Below, piece by piece: positions 9,391 through 21,699 of a stretch of DNA of 64,000 nucleotides. The stretch comes from Echinostoma caproni. Its lineage: Eukaryota; Platyhelminthes; Trematoda; Plagiorchiida; Echinostomatidae. Position 1 is the first letter of the stretch, and each line of letters starts with the position of its first letter. The stretch is taken from contig UZAN01040039.1 in assembly GCA_900618425.1 (NCBI GenBank), positions 29,575-93,574 on the forward strand, given 5' to 3'. The position numbers and the translations under genes are program-made. Under the pieces are notes generated by a model. That model did no database searches. It saw only the letters and a list, made by a program, of their open reading frames with translations, and was not told the DNA's origin.

Positions 9391-12300
9391 CTAGTTCTGA
9401 TAATTGTACCGCTTCACGAAGTTCAGTCAGCAGCCTGTTTTCAGCCTATCAAAAACAACTTCTAACATATCCCTTGCTATTGCTTTAGAAGAATGCAGTG
9501 GGCAATGTTTACGGTTTTTTCACTGGTTACGATTTGTCGTGGCTCCAGTAAATACCATCAGTAACAGTGACCAGTATGGTGTTTGAATGAGATATAGCAA
9601 ATTGAGTATCCGTGTTTTCCGGGTGCCTACTGTATATTGGTTTTGAACTAGACAAACGGACTAAGTTCTATTCCACACCAGAGCCCTTTCGGTGTTCAGT
9701 ATATGCAAATCTGTTCTCCCCTCGAAACTGATCGGGCGAGTGATCTTAAGACAACGGTTTAATGTTCGTCAACTGACATGACCGTTATCAAAATTTCATA
9801 TTTTGTCCTCATTTGTGACACACGCGTGCTTCCGTTGCACGGTATCTAATACATTTTCTAACTAGATTTTTTCTTGCAATTAACACAACATTTCACCAAA
9901 AGAATATGGTCACTTTTTGATTCCATGACGTTCAATTTTCCAAGTGATGCAAAACATCTCTTTAAAATCTCCATTGTAACCAGTGACCTTGGAGTAAATG
10001 ACAAGTAGCGCAGCCAATTCGAACTATGACCAATTAAAAATATGCTCCGTTAAGACGTCTAACATATTCCTTTTGTTTGACATGACAAATTTTCATGGTG
10101 CACAGCATGGATCATTTGACTACTGTTCAGCCATGTTGGATTGTTCTATGTTCCTTCTGCGTTCAGACAAATGGTGAAAAAAGTTCTTGATCGAAAGGTA
10201 AGGATCAATAAGTTACCGTTTTTACACAGAGGATGCAGTTTACCTATGGGAATATGCAAGCCACCATCACGTGTCCATTTATGCCGTTTATCTGTTATAC
10301 AATGGGTTGATACAAATGCTTCGTTTCTTTAGTTACCTAATCAGTATCATCAAGGAAATGTATGAATCAATGAATAAGTGTTCATGATGACAACAACCTA
10401 AGTTTGGAATATAACTCGCTAATTTCCGGGAAATGCAGGGAAATTTACGTAAGATGACAGATAACTCTCGCTTAACGACACAGTTTATGAAGCATTGAAT
10501 GCTGTGTTATCCAGATACATAGATGTTTTAGAAAGTTTATTACATCTGTAAATGGAGACAGCCAAATATATTTATCTGTATAAAATATATGGCTGGTTTT
10601 GAAGTTAAGTTTATTTCTCTCAGAACATATATATTATGAGTCACTTATATCACTCAAAAGGGATACCACGTTTTATTCTATTTCGATCATTGATATCTTC
10701 ATACGTAATAGTTGTTTTCAATGATTGCTTTACGCAAGAGGTGGGTTTTGTTGTTCAAGGGAATACCTCCTTCATGACTGTGTGGCTAGAACTGGACATT
10801 TAAAGATCGAATAAATTTGCTACCCTTGGTGTCAGTTGTAGGTAGTAGTTGTGGTGGCAGTAGTTAGCTGTCAGGTAATCGTTCTGTTTGTCCGTTTTAT
10901 TTACACACAAGAATCATCCTGCCGCCGTAGTTCGAGCGGTTAAAAGTATTTAAGTGTTGTTGCTGTTTTAATTATTCTTATTAATAATATGATCATCCTC
11001 GTAATCATTGTTGTTGACGGTAGGTATGGTAGATGTGGTGGTCGTGGTGGTCAATGTTCTACAGATGTTTAAATTGGTCTTATGCAGAATTGTCTGTGAA
11101 TGCCCTATATCCGGTTCCATTGAACCAAATGTTCTTCACTGTGTTCATATCCCTTAAGAACCAAAATGCGATTGTTGATACTAATTCGTTTTGCATGTTC
11201 TTCTTGTCAGTGATCAGATTAATGATAAATCTGCGCATCTTGCGATGCTGCATGACTCATTTGGGCTGAGTCTTTTCGGCGTTTGCTTACTGTCACTACA
11301 CGTTTGCATAAACCAAAACTCTGCTTTAATGCACAATATTTTCAATGCGAAAAGTATGACTCACTGGCCACAGTTTTTGCTTGGCTATCACTGCACTCGT
11401 TAGACTCGTCACTTCATCTTCAAAGGCCGTGACGACCTGATGGACTTCATTAGTCGAAATAATCTCAGTGTTTGATTTATTTACCCTTTGATTTGTGTTC
11501 AAATGATACTCATTGTTGGCACAACGGATGCTGGTATCTATTTCATTTGCTAAGCTGTTTACATTGCATATGGGATAAGCTAGAAAGTAACTCACACGTC
11601 TAGTCGCAGTCAGAATGAATCAAGTTTTGTCACGGTTTTGTGAAATAAGTTCGATTGAATCCGGAACACGAAAATTCTGACGGGAAACGTTTGAAAGATA
11701 TGTTCATCAGTTTGTCGTTAGATTGAGAGACTGTGAGTAAAGTTTTAATCCGGCTTCTGAGTAGAGTGGTGCGTTTTGAGCTGTTCCTATGATCCACGTT
11801 CAGTTGAACGATAAACTGTCGATACTGACCTCATCAGTGGTTGTGTACTGTTTCAAATTGGGTTATGATGCACGTAACGTAGGTCAAAAGGCATGAAAGC
11901 TATCTAGCCAGATTACGGAGCATCAGTTAAACTAATTAAAACATTATCAGCCCGGATCAATAGAGAGTACAATCTTAACGCACTTGGTCGACACTGAGCA
12001 CCAGATAAATCCAGATGTCACTATCAAAGTTGTCTACCTTGCCTCTCTCTCCCCCCTCACCCCAGCACATAGTTAACAGTGTTCAATGGCCCACACTGAC
12101 AATAACCAAGACGATCGGGATTCGAGAGATTGACCCCTGAAGTTTGCACATATCGTCATAATCTTATCACCAATTCGCCTCCGTTATTGATCATTTCGTG
12201 TACAGTATGGAGTATCACTACTTGCCAAAATGTGAACATTGTTATGAAATATTCAGGCTGAAAGTGTCCCACTTAAATATCAACCCTGGGCGGTAGTGAT

Positions 12301-14114
12301 GTGGGATGGCCGTTTTACTCAAAATTTGTATGAATTATTCACTAGTGCGATTCACCCACCCATCGTACAGCGATTCCTGTGCAGGAAGCCCACCAGCACA
12401 ACCGCGGCCGCCTAACCTTCTATCAGATGGCGCTTATTAAAGCTAGTTTGTATGGGTAATCTCGACAATAATGAGAACACTGAATGATGTGTAGTTTTTA
12501 TAAAATTTCCATTTGGTCGTCCCTTCAGAAACATTAGTTGTTAATACCTTCATCTGTATCAGCTTACTATTAGGGAAAACGGCAAGAAGAAACCGACAAA
12601 GGGGAAGAATGATTGTTCTGGAGATATGCGTCAAATAACGTAGTACCATAGACAAACAACTGACCACTGACTATCCTGGCGCGAGCACTCGAACTATCAC
12701 AAACCAATCACAAAAGGGCTTGTGACTTCACCAAACAAATTAGAACTGCTCCGATAAATAACAACAGCAAAAGTGATGCATATCACGAGACGCGCGATCG
12801 ATCGAGTTTGCTTGCTTGCTTGTTTTAAGTAAATAAATTCACGTGACTTGTACAGTGAATTTTCCGATCATGGAAAAGCACATGCTAACAGAACCGTTTT
12901 AATTAGGTTCGGTGGGACACCGATACCCACATCCTGTTGATGAAAATAACATTCGTCTTGATGCCTATCAAGTGGGGCTGTAAATGTATTCAGTATTCAG
13001 CGAATAAGATCCGGGGTGAGACACAGAAGAATGCAGAACACTCTAATTTTTATAATTTACTGTAAACTCACATTTTACAGGAAACGTGTTCACCAAACCT
13101 ATTCATGACTATAGTTCAGTATCCAACAGCCTGTGCCAATTATATGACTTGAACACTGAATGGTTTATATTCAATAAAGTTAACACTATAACTTTTCTTA
13201 GAACTAGACATCCTATAATATCAGAGGAGCTTTATAGTGATAGACACAACTTGTATTATTGCCCTGGATTCGAAACCGTACAGAAGGAATTGTGATGTAT
13301 GGAATAATTGATGCGATTGAGTTATCGTATTTTCACTGGATACTAACTAACTTTCTGTTCTGGGAATTCACAAACCTAAGCACCGACCAGATGACCGGGG
13401 TTTGAGAACTTGAACCAAAAGATGCTTGTTTTTTTGATTAAGTCCATAGAGTAGATTTGAGCGGACAGCTTGCTGATTTCCGACCTAGTAAAATACTGAA
13501 CGGTTCCTCCTGTGATCACTATAACGATTTTGTTGTTTGTTTATTCAATATTCATAACAGACATAAAAACAGTCTCCTTTTAGACTATAGTATGATAGCG
13601 ATAACGGTCATTGCTCTTCAATACGACTGGCTCTGCTGAAAGACCATGTGTTGCTACCGGGCACAATTTTACCAGGCGTTTGGCACTGCATATGGTCACC
13701 GGGTATCTTATTTGTAGGCCTCCTTCAGGCGGTATAGGTTCACTACCCACACATTAAGCGCATCGCTCACCGCGATAACCGACAAATAGCAGCAGACAGC
13801 TGTTGCCTCCCTGTTTATAAACGTTAATCAGACAGTTAGTTTTTGTCGTTCTGCGACTCGAATCGCGATCGAAAAACTTCACCTCCTGACTACACCTCGC
13901 CGTCGTTCTATCCTATAATCTCTCCCAGACTAGTCAGGAAGAGGATGCTCAATAATAAGGTTCGTAAACCTTCTTTTTAGGCTTTTAAGCTAAGGAAGGA
14001 TGCTTTTCTCCAAACTGGGATTTTAAAATTCGTGGTCACATGCATCTTCTCCTCTACCTGTACTGTTCACATGTATTCTTTTCGGATTTTACCGAAAAGG
14101 ATTTCATATTCATT
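9391..14114. other. Long tract without a recognised gene
   Basis: Contains only chance-length ORFs. Small features: an A-box-like TAGTTCGAGCGGTTAA at about 10,927 with no B box; purine and GGT-rich patches at 10,980-11,060; a GCTT run at about 12,810-12,825; a possible acceptor TTTTACAG at 13,073-13,080 ahead of a 69-codon ORF ending at 13,295. None is enough for a call. Confidence 0.4.
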
Positions 14115-14411
14115 TTCAGACAAATCAAACTTCCTCCGCTGTGTAGTGTTCTGGTTAATTTTGTTGTATGCAATCGCATCGATGTATGTGACAGAATTTC
14201 TAGAGGAATTTTGAATAATGTAGGTCATTGTGTGCACAATGAACTTGTTAAAACCCTATCAAACCCTGTACCCGCTTCCATTTTTAAGCTTTCTTTCTAC
14301 ACGCATCGCCGCATATGGAAACAGCATCCTCTCTTATCTTTCCCGATTTTTGGTGAACCGGTACCAGTTTTTGCAGGTCCGATGAAATATCTTTTGAGTT
14401 TTTTTAACTAG
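14115..14411 (+). CDS. Candidate exon, unknown
   Basis: A forward frame open for 123 codons ends TAG at 14411. A good acceptor (TTCATATTCATTTTCAG, ending at 14121) lies inside it and a CAG|GTCC donor lies near 14374, so a roughly 250-nt internal exon is possible. The peptide after the acceptor is mixed (KLPPLCSVLVNFVVCNRIDV, then GHCVHNELVKTLSNPVP). No family recognised; chance length. Confidence 0.2.
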   Translation, partial: FRQIKLPPLCSVLVNFVVCNRIDVCDRISRGILNNVGHCVHNELVKTLSNPVPASIFKLSFYTHRRIWKQHPLLSFPIFGEPVPVFAGPMKYLLSFFN

Positions 14412-16705
14412 TATCAGCATCGTATTACTCTCCATGTGCTAATCACTTTGTTTACTTCCTTCAAATTTTGCTTCTTTTGACTGTCTCCACAGCATTCTTG
14501 TGAAAATGATTGAAGATTTGCTCTTTGGGTGCATGAAGATGATTCTGATTTGATTTGATTTACATGATGAATGACCAACGCACTGTTTGCAGTAGTCCTC
14601 GTGTATTGTGACATGATTATTATTATACAAGGAGATCAGAGTGAAAACAATTTCCAGTTTGTGGAGTTATCATCGGAATTAAACTTTCGATGCAATAATA
14701 GGCGATCAGCAATGCGTTTTATGAACTGGAACCGTGTTTCCTTATTTGTTTGATCACCTCATAATGAGAGTGTTCAGTTTTTGCCAAATACTTGCTCTGA
14801 TTTCGACGGTATAATATTTCAACTCCTGTTCGCTTAGAAAGCTACCACTTTTCATAAGTATGCAATTAAGGATGGATTGCTTTTCGAGTGCAACAGTTGA
14901 TTTGCGATGGAATGATATTCATTATGTATTCAAGACTGCTTTCAGGTGATAAATTATGAATGACCGTGTAAGGAGAATTTTTCCAGCCAACGATTGACTT
15001 TGGGGGGGGGGAGATCAGTATTGGTTGTGCGTATAAACAATCGCTTTTCTGTGCAGCTCCAACGTGGACAAACCAGACACCCAGTCAACTGCTGTCACAA
15101 GACAGACATTTTATTGTCCATTTTCATTACAGCTAATACCAATAAGGTAATCAGTCTCCCTGAAAGAAAAAAATCGATTTAATTGTACACCTGCAAACAG
15201 AACTTATAATGCATTGATAGTGAAACCTTCATTCCGTTACCTGAAATCACGTTTTTCTTTCGTGAGAATAAATGACATTTGTTGATAAAAAAGTCCCAAA
15301 GAGATAAAGATGTAACTGACGGAATATTGATTGTTTCTATCCTACCGCTCGCCCACAAGCACAGTTTTAATCTCTGTGGAATTGGTTGTTTGTTTTAAGA
15401 TTAATTGTGCTCCCTTTGCATCAGTCCCACCGATATGTGAGTTTGCTTATGTCCGCCTCTTCATGCAACTTTGCTGCGTGACATCCAGTTGAACGCGTCT
15501 CATTGAAAATATAAACAGACACGTGTCGTGTTGTTTTCATGATTTATTACTTTGACCTCGAGGTCGAGTCACGTGGTGGTTGGCACATTCCACAGATCAT
15601 CTTGATTCAAAGCGTGACTTGGCTAATATATCGTTTGTTCTGTGACCATCCCAATTTGTGTTCATTCACCACGTCTTTCCCGCTCTCAAGTGCACACGTA
15701 TTCACGCTTCGCGATGCAATTGTCCAATCCCAATCAAATCGGTCTAAGTTGTTTCAATCAGTGTAAATCAGTACAGAATAAAATTAATGTGCAATGGATC
15801 TTCATCATACAAGCGGTCCATTTTCACAGAAGACAAACTTTTCATTCCTTTCAAAATGAAGGCACTCTCAGAAAGCACTTTTTGTCACACAGTTAGTTCT
15901 CTCTATCTTTAGTTCACATGAATTCATCACACACATTCCTCTCCTCGGCAGTTCGTTCATAACTTACGTAGCTATCACCACTCGTTTGCTGCGCGCGTCA
16001 TATCAGATCAGTCATCGAGTGTTCGTTTGGGTTGCGTTCTGCCTGTGAAACCCTAGAAGCGATCTTCGGTGCAGTCTTCAGACAACAAAGTTTAACATAA
16101 AACGTTTCAAGGAAAAGACGTTTCAGCGAACAAGCTCGTTTACGGTGAATTATCAACGGGGTAATCACATCACATTTTATGGCAATACTTTGTATGGAAA
16201 ACGGAAGCATAACAACTATATAGTCACCTGGCGATTTATTGGTACTGTCTCAGTTTCTCAAAACGGATGTGGCTAATCTTCCTCTTAGGTTTTTTGTTCG
16301 CTTCAACTGCATATTTTATGTGATTTGGGGTGAGGGAGACGGTGGTCCATGGGAGACGGAGTGGCTTCGCTAGCTGTTTTAGGGCGCACAAAAATACCAG
16401 CCACTTGATGCGCCATAGAAAAATAGCTTATTCGCCAAACTGGGTTTTCTTCTGATAATCTGCCGGTGGTAGATTAGGGGAATAAAAGCATCATATCTGT
16501 GAGGAGATTCTATTTAATGACGCACTGAGAGTCCCAAATATCAGTTTCGTTTAATTTGGGACTTCCAAGATGCTCGTATTTTTTGTGCATGTTCCACCTC
16601 CTAAGTACTGTGAAAAAAAATCTGTTTGTTTCCTTTTTATTTGCTTGATATACTTATAATTGTGCTTCAAGTTTGTTTTGACATCTTATTTCCGACGCCA
16701 CCTAG
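14412..16705. other. No recognised gene; G10 run
   Basis: A run of ten G at 15002-15011 is the only standout. Bases 16,128-16,150 share the core AGCGAACAAGCTCGTTT with 3,213-3,230, a possible dispersed repeat edge. Confidence 0.4.
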
Positions 16706-16900
16706 GGAAATACTGAGCTTGTAAACCGGTTCTCTCAGCTCTACGTTGGACTGCACCTGTTCGCCGAGCACGGTGATTTGTTTGAAAATGTATTATCACC
16801 AGCCGGAGTGACATCTTGCGATATGATGGTGAACAGGCATATGAAACTGGATCCCACGAACAAGTCGATGATACGCAACAGAGACAAGGAGAGAGTTTGA
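16706..16900 (+). CDS. Best candidate host exon: unknown soluble protein segment
   Basis: Directly after a pyrimidine-rich acceptor (CATCTTATTTCCGACGCC followed by ACCTAG) a 64-codon frame runs to TGA at 16898-16900. The peptide is balanced and protein-like: GNTELVNRFSQLYVGLHLFA, then EHGDLFENVLSPAGVTSC, then a charged end (NKSMIRNRDKERV). GC at third positions is higher than in the neighbourhood. It has no ATG start, as expected for an exon. A second acceptor (TTCTCTCAG at 16,738) and a possible donor (ATG|GTGAAC at 16,829) are in the same phase, so the real exon may be 16706-16828 (41 codons, phase 0-0). I do not recognise the family. Confidence 0.38.
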   Translation, partial: GNTELVNRFSQLYVGLHLFAEHGDLFENVLSPAGVTSCDMMVNRHMKLDPTNKSMIRNRDKERV

Positions 16901-19900
16901 GTTATGACTCGAAATCCGATCACACGATCCCGTCCAAGACAGGAATAATCTCTGTGCGTGCTTGTTCAACGGTAAACTGGGTTGATAGCAACGTAATCAA
17001 TGGTCTGGAAAGATTCACCAAAAAGCTGAATACTTGAATGGACATCAATGGAACCTAAACGCACCACAAGCTTTGAGGAACTAAACTCGAGTGGCGATGA
17101 AATGTTTGCAAAAGTTAACAAGTTCGGGTAACAGACAATGATGAGATGTGCAAGTGGACGGCTGTGGCAGTGTTTGAACGTACAACCTCCGGGCGGCAGC
17201 TTCAAATACGTTTCTTCTCCTCAGATTATCTTCTAGTTAACTTATCATCTTTTACAGTCAAGTATTTCTTTATGCGAGCAAATGAAACATTTAAAAAATA
17301 TACGACTGAAGCGAAAAATGCAACCCAATACCCGTAACATCTCATCGATTCAACTGAAAACTGTGACTGCAAATCAAGATGGATTATTGAAACGTTCTGA
17401 AACATACTGCTATTGCAAAATACCCAGCTTTGTTTGAAGCATCTGTTCGGTGCAAACGAGTGAACGGCAGTGGTATAGTAAACTATTCGGACCAACCATT
17501 AGGTGGGCCCTTGTCAGAGTATTCTTCTTCTCTTTCTATTTGTGACCTGAATGCTCACCCATAAACATCAGCAAAAGAAACGCCCTCTTGTCTCATTTAT
17601 ACGCACTCTACAAATATGAAAATTGTTGATGTGAACAGACTGTGTCAAAAATCCAAAGAATCCCTGACCCCGTCTCTTCACACAACAGCCTGAAACAATT
17701 CTGATTCGCTGATGGACAACAAACTGTTCATCCATCAATGTGATGGAGAAAAGTTTGAATAAAAAGAATTTGGGACACGAATGGAAGTCAGCAGAAATCC
17801 GCTCATATCATATAACACTGTTTTCGTGAGTTGATGGAACGTTTACGGAACTCGGTTACACATCTATCCAGGCGAGCTACTCCAGAATACTCCGGATGTG
17901 CATAAAATGTGCATAAGTGATATTTTCAAATTACTCTGTGAAAACACGCCTGGACAGCAGTGTGGTTGAGGCTCAGAGAACGAGAGTTAAAACGCAGACT
18001 GTTATTTGTAACTCAAATTCTTATCCACTTACTACGTTTTTAAAGTTGCCTATCGATTTACAGTTCTCATTGGTGATGATTAATTGATGACGATATCATG
18101 AATGCGAATTGTACTATCATCGCCTCGGTCATCACCAGAGCCAACCATTCCTATTTCCACGGTCAACTTTCGATTGAATGCGTTCGTCCCTATAAAAATA
18201 GTTTGTACAACTGTATTTTTGATGAATGCATGTGACATTGTTTAGGGATTACGAATTGAGAACATAGAATCCACATCTGTATCAAACTTTCTGTTGTACT
18301 ACTATGATGCCTTAATGAGATCTTAAAAGCCTTTTCAATTTTAAATTTACAGTGACGTTCATTACCATATTGATACATCTGAATTAGCTTCAGAGATGGT
18401 TCAACCGAAGGAAGCACACACACTTGTGTTGGTTGATTGTGGCAAATCGATGATCATCTGACGAGCTATTCATCAAGGTATTCCTTTTCTCTCTTGTTCC
18501 TGTCCTTCATCACTCTACACAAACACACACGTGCACAACTCTTCTTTCGCCGGCGAGCATACAATGCGCCTCACAAAGAAGCATCTCTCGAATGTAAAGA
18601 CTGCAAACACTTACTCAGAAGCTCACACAAGAATGTGGTCAAGCTTTCAGAGCGGTGGAAATAGATGAGGGGAGGTCAACATATAAACAATGCTGAAAAT
18701 CGAAGACAAATTCGAACTGTGTGATTTGTAATTCAATGAACCAGCGGTGTTCGTGGTATTGGTGATGGTGGCGGTGGTTGTCTTCACAAGTTTCATCAAT
18801 AGTTGTATACCGTAAGTGAACATAAACATACTTGGTATTTGCCTCCCATTTGAAAATCATTTCATTCTGTGCATGCGTCCAACTTCCACCTGCTCATCAA
18901 TGTACGAAGAAACTTCTAGATCCGAACAATTGATGCCATCTTGTTGACTTATGCAACTCACCAGGGATTATAATGGTAGTGAAGTGCATGGCTATTCCAC
19001 CATCCAGTGAGGATAAACGCAATAAGAATGCCATTCAGTTCGGTAACCAAAAAGTGTACAACATGTGATGCACGTAAAATAAAAACCTCACTGTCGAGTT
19101 GGTGTGGTAATTGCACAGGATAATGAGTTGCATTCATGTAGGCATCAGGTCAAATATTCGCCGTTTTGTATCACAAAAAGCCTTGGAGAACAACGGCTAA
19201 CTGTTTTGTTTGTTTATTCATTGATAAAACTGACGATATCCCCGAAAAAAATCATTAAGATTCAGTTCTACACAAACCAGATTATTTTACAACACTTCGA
19301 TTGAATTCAAATTTACCTGTTGATGGGTACATCACCCGGAATAGCTATACCGTAAATATGTTGTGATAAGACTTTTCAAAATGTTTATCAGAGTGAAGCC
19401 ACTGACTAGTTCAAAACCATGAGTTTACCAAATTCCCGGCAGTTCCTCATTTCCGTGTTGTAGTAGTGTATGCCTTCTGACTCCTGTAATACGGTCTGGT
19501 GGATCATGTAGCCGGGTGATTTAAATGGGTGGTGAATAGCGCCAAGAACCGAGAACAGTGTTATTACTAACGATACGTTCTCAGCAGGTGAATGTTTGAA
19601 TCGTGAAATCAGTAAGTAAATCAGATTAACCGATTTTACACTTCTTCCTTCAACTTTGCCCGCGTCTTATCCACCCTACATAAGCGTGCTTGTGAGCCCA
19701 ATCAATAAAATCCGTTTGATCACGGCTTCACTTAAGTTGCTAATGATAATCATTTTTGGCGATGGCAACGCTTCTCTCTCTATATCTCTCCACATTATAG
19801 TCCACGTCATCACCACCTGCCAAAGAGTGGGCGTTCTCCTCTTAGGTAGGGTTTCATTTTAGAATGAGTTTACCTGAACCAACTTCATCACGTGCTCCAC

Positions 19901-19980
19901 TCATGCGAAATCACGTATATCGTGGGTAAGTCGGCTGACATAACGTTGATAAAATCCATCAGCTAATCAGCCCTTTACTG
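16901..19980. other. No recognised gene
   Basis: Only chance-length ORFs on both strands. A CA/ACAC-rich patch is at about 18,515-18,535. No transposon homology or RNA gene was recognised. Confidence 0.4.
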
Positions 19981-20059
19981 ATGAGAGATAGAAGGCGAGC
20001 CTTTCACATCACGATTTTTGAACTCCATCATTACATGAAGTTCACCATTGGACAGTACC

Positions 20060-20343
20060 TTCTCTATATTATCCAGATATCGTGTTCGCTTCGTGTCGGC
20101 CAGAGAGGTTACGATTCGGGTACTTTGTGTAAACATTCAAAACGGCGGCATTTAGAATCCGTGTCGCAGTCATCGCAGCCTCATTATCATTCTCGATATC
20201 AAAGTTTTAGAAAGCATTTACCGATCGCTAGTACTGTCAGGAATGCTGGGATAGCAAAACCTACGTCTGTGATGTTGGTTCACAATTCTCGTATGTCTTA
20301 TGATATTCCATTACGGCCTGTTACGTGTACGGTACAAAATTAA
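20060..20343 (+). CDS. Candidate terminal exon: basic, Ser/His-rich tail
   Basis: A forward frame open from 19981 ends TAA at 20343. A good acceptor (CTTCTCTATATTATCCAG, ending 20075) sits inside it. The part after the acceptor reads RVGQRGYDSGTLCKHSKRRH, then SSQPHYHSRYQSFRKHLP, and ends RPVTCTVQN. It is polar, basic and serine-rich, like a cytoplasmic or disordered tail. Codons are varied and there is no low-complexity DNA. No AATAAA was seen shortly after the stop, and no family is recognised. Confidence 0.28.
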
Positions 20344-20683
20344 CAAAATTCGCTAACGTCGGAAACAATCGAATTCCGGTGGTTGATGCTAAATCTGAAA
20401 TAGATTCACCAACGAACTAAATCGTGATCGTATCGTTCGCGTGAGGAGATGAAAATATCTCCTTTTATATTTTTGACAACGTTACGTTATTTGAAGCATT
20501 GAGCTCCCTTTATTCATTACATTAAAACTGACGGAAGACAAATGTCGCGAGATGTTGATATTTTGTTCAATCTTCTCAGTCGCTGACTTAAAACAAACAG
20601 GCACATATATAGTACATGGAATTAATCAATTATGGTGAGCGAATGTGGGCAAGCATACAAGGATTACTAAATTTAGAAGTAGA

Positions 20684-21062
20684 AGGTCAACTCCACGGTA
20701 AGTGGATTGCCTGTATCAAAACCTTCTGTGTGCACAAGGTCGAGTGAGGTAATCGAATAAGTAGGGCTTCACTAATCGCCAAAAGTTTGGCATTGCGATT
20801 ACGTAATAGTTGTTTGAAAGACGAATTAGGGCCAACTGTGTGTCTTGTTATCATGAGATGTTTTGCAACAGATGATCCTGGATTTCTAGTAATCACTTGG
20901 CTATCACTTGTCGGCTGCATCATGGATTTCACCAATCACTTTGGAATATGTTCGGCCATCCGTTGTGACAGCTGACGTTTGTCGATTGACGTTTGACGGT
21001 TTGTTCTGCTTACATATGCGTCACCGCAACTGCAGGTGAATTAGTATATAGTGTATGAGCAT
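20684..21062 (-). pseudogene. Penelope-like GIY-YIG remnant, copy 2
   Basis: The minus strand reads FTCSCGDAYVSRTNRQ, the degenerate YIG box after a Cys-x-Cys strand, then QRMAEHIPK, a stop, ITRNPGSSVAKHLMITRHTV, and AISEALLIRLPHSTLCTQK, ending IHLPWS. The order and the conserved pieces (R..EH, TRH, E-A-L-x-I, LC.QK, LPW) match the remnant at 3489-4020. The Gly of YIG is replaced by Ser and there is a stop, so it is inactive. Only the endonuclease end survives. Confidence 0.75.
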
Positions 21063-21249
21063 TGCTAAACAATGGTTACCCAGAGACGTGTATAGATATT
21101 CGCAGTAGACCATTTCAAAAGGTAACCCATCGAAAAACGTCAGTCAGGTCATCTACATCAAGCTTGAGTTCGAAGGTGACCACATTTAGCTCTAGACTGT
21201 ACATTCCAGGCTGCTCAACTTCAACTCATTTCATCCACTCGTGGAATTG

Positions 21250-21340
21250 ATTTGGACAAACGTTCAAATGGCTGCGGAACGAGTTCCGTCTCAAATGATG
21301 GCCAAGTGATTACTAGAAATCCCGGATTTCTGGTAATTTG
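21250..21340 (+). pseudogene. Short Penelope-like scrap in opposite orientation
   Basis: On the plus strand 21299-21325 reads GCCAAGTGATTACTAG then AAATCC, nearly identical to the minus-strand sequence of copy 2 at about 20,880-20,905. The preceding bases translate to QMAAERVPSQMM, like QRMAEHIPK in copy 2. The two scraps therefore sit head to head about 200 bp apart, echoing the inverted design at 3.2-4.3 kb. Confidence 0.5.
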
Positions 21341-21451
21341 TGCTTTAAAAGTGCATGAATATAATTCACTCATCAGGAATTCTTACTCGATCCGCTCATT
21401 ATGTTGAACCGGTTGAAATGTGCTGTATTCCTAATTTGTTTTCCGTGTGAG

Positions 21452-21523
21452 AAACGAATTGAGGAAACATTCCGCAAAATTGATCCGAAAAGATTCATTC
21501 ATATCTTGAGAAATTTGAGAAAA
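21452..21523 (+). CDS. Candidate 72-nt phase-0 exon
   Basis: A pyrimidine-rich acceptor (TTGTTTTCCGTGTGAG) is followed by exactly 24 codons and then GTGAGC, a good donor. The peptide is charged and helical: KRIEETFRKIDPKRFIHILR then NLRK. It is phase-compatible with the possible donor at 16,829. Against it: the donor lies at the edge of a SINE that starts at about 21,525, so the GT could belong to the repeat. Function unknown. Confidence 0.25.
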
Positions 21524-21524
21524 G

Positions 21525-21690
21525 TGAGCGATGGTGGCCCGGTGATAACGTCACCAAATTACCACCTCGCGGGACGTGTGTTTGAACTCCACCACCACCG
21601 TCTGACCTTCCTCGTGGCAGTCCTCTGGTTGGCCGCTTCCCCCTTCCTGAAAATTGTATCATTTTGTATTCAATAAAAGGAAGAAAAACC
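21525..21690 (+). mobile_element. tRNA-derived SINE, copy A
   Basis: Begins with an A-box-like TGGCCCGGTGATAA (21,534). A B-box-like GTTTGAACTCC follows at about 21,580, then an unrelated body ending CTTCCTGAAAATTGT and an A-rich tail. Copy B at 37622 has the same order and closely similar sequence. A possible target duplication is AGAAAAG before (about 21,518) and after (about 21,700) the element. Pol III boxes plus an A-rich tail are the hallmark of SINEs moved by a partner LINE. Confidence 0.65.
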
Positions 21691-21699
21691 AGAAAGAAA

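Noticed and set aside
10920..10950. tRNA gene head (TAGTTCGAGCGGTTAA)
   Set aside because: No B box at the proper spacing and no cloverleaf can be drawn.
15002..15011. G10 run as a possible G-quadruplex
   Set aside because: A single homopolymer run without other G tracts nearby does not make a convincing quadruplex. The same applies to 29276-29285.
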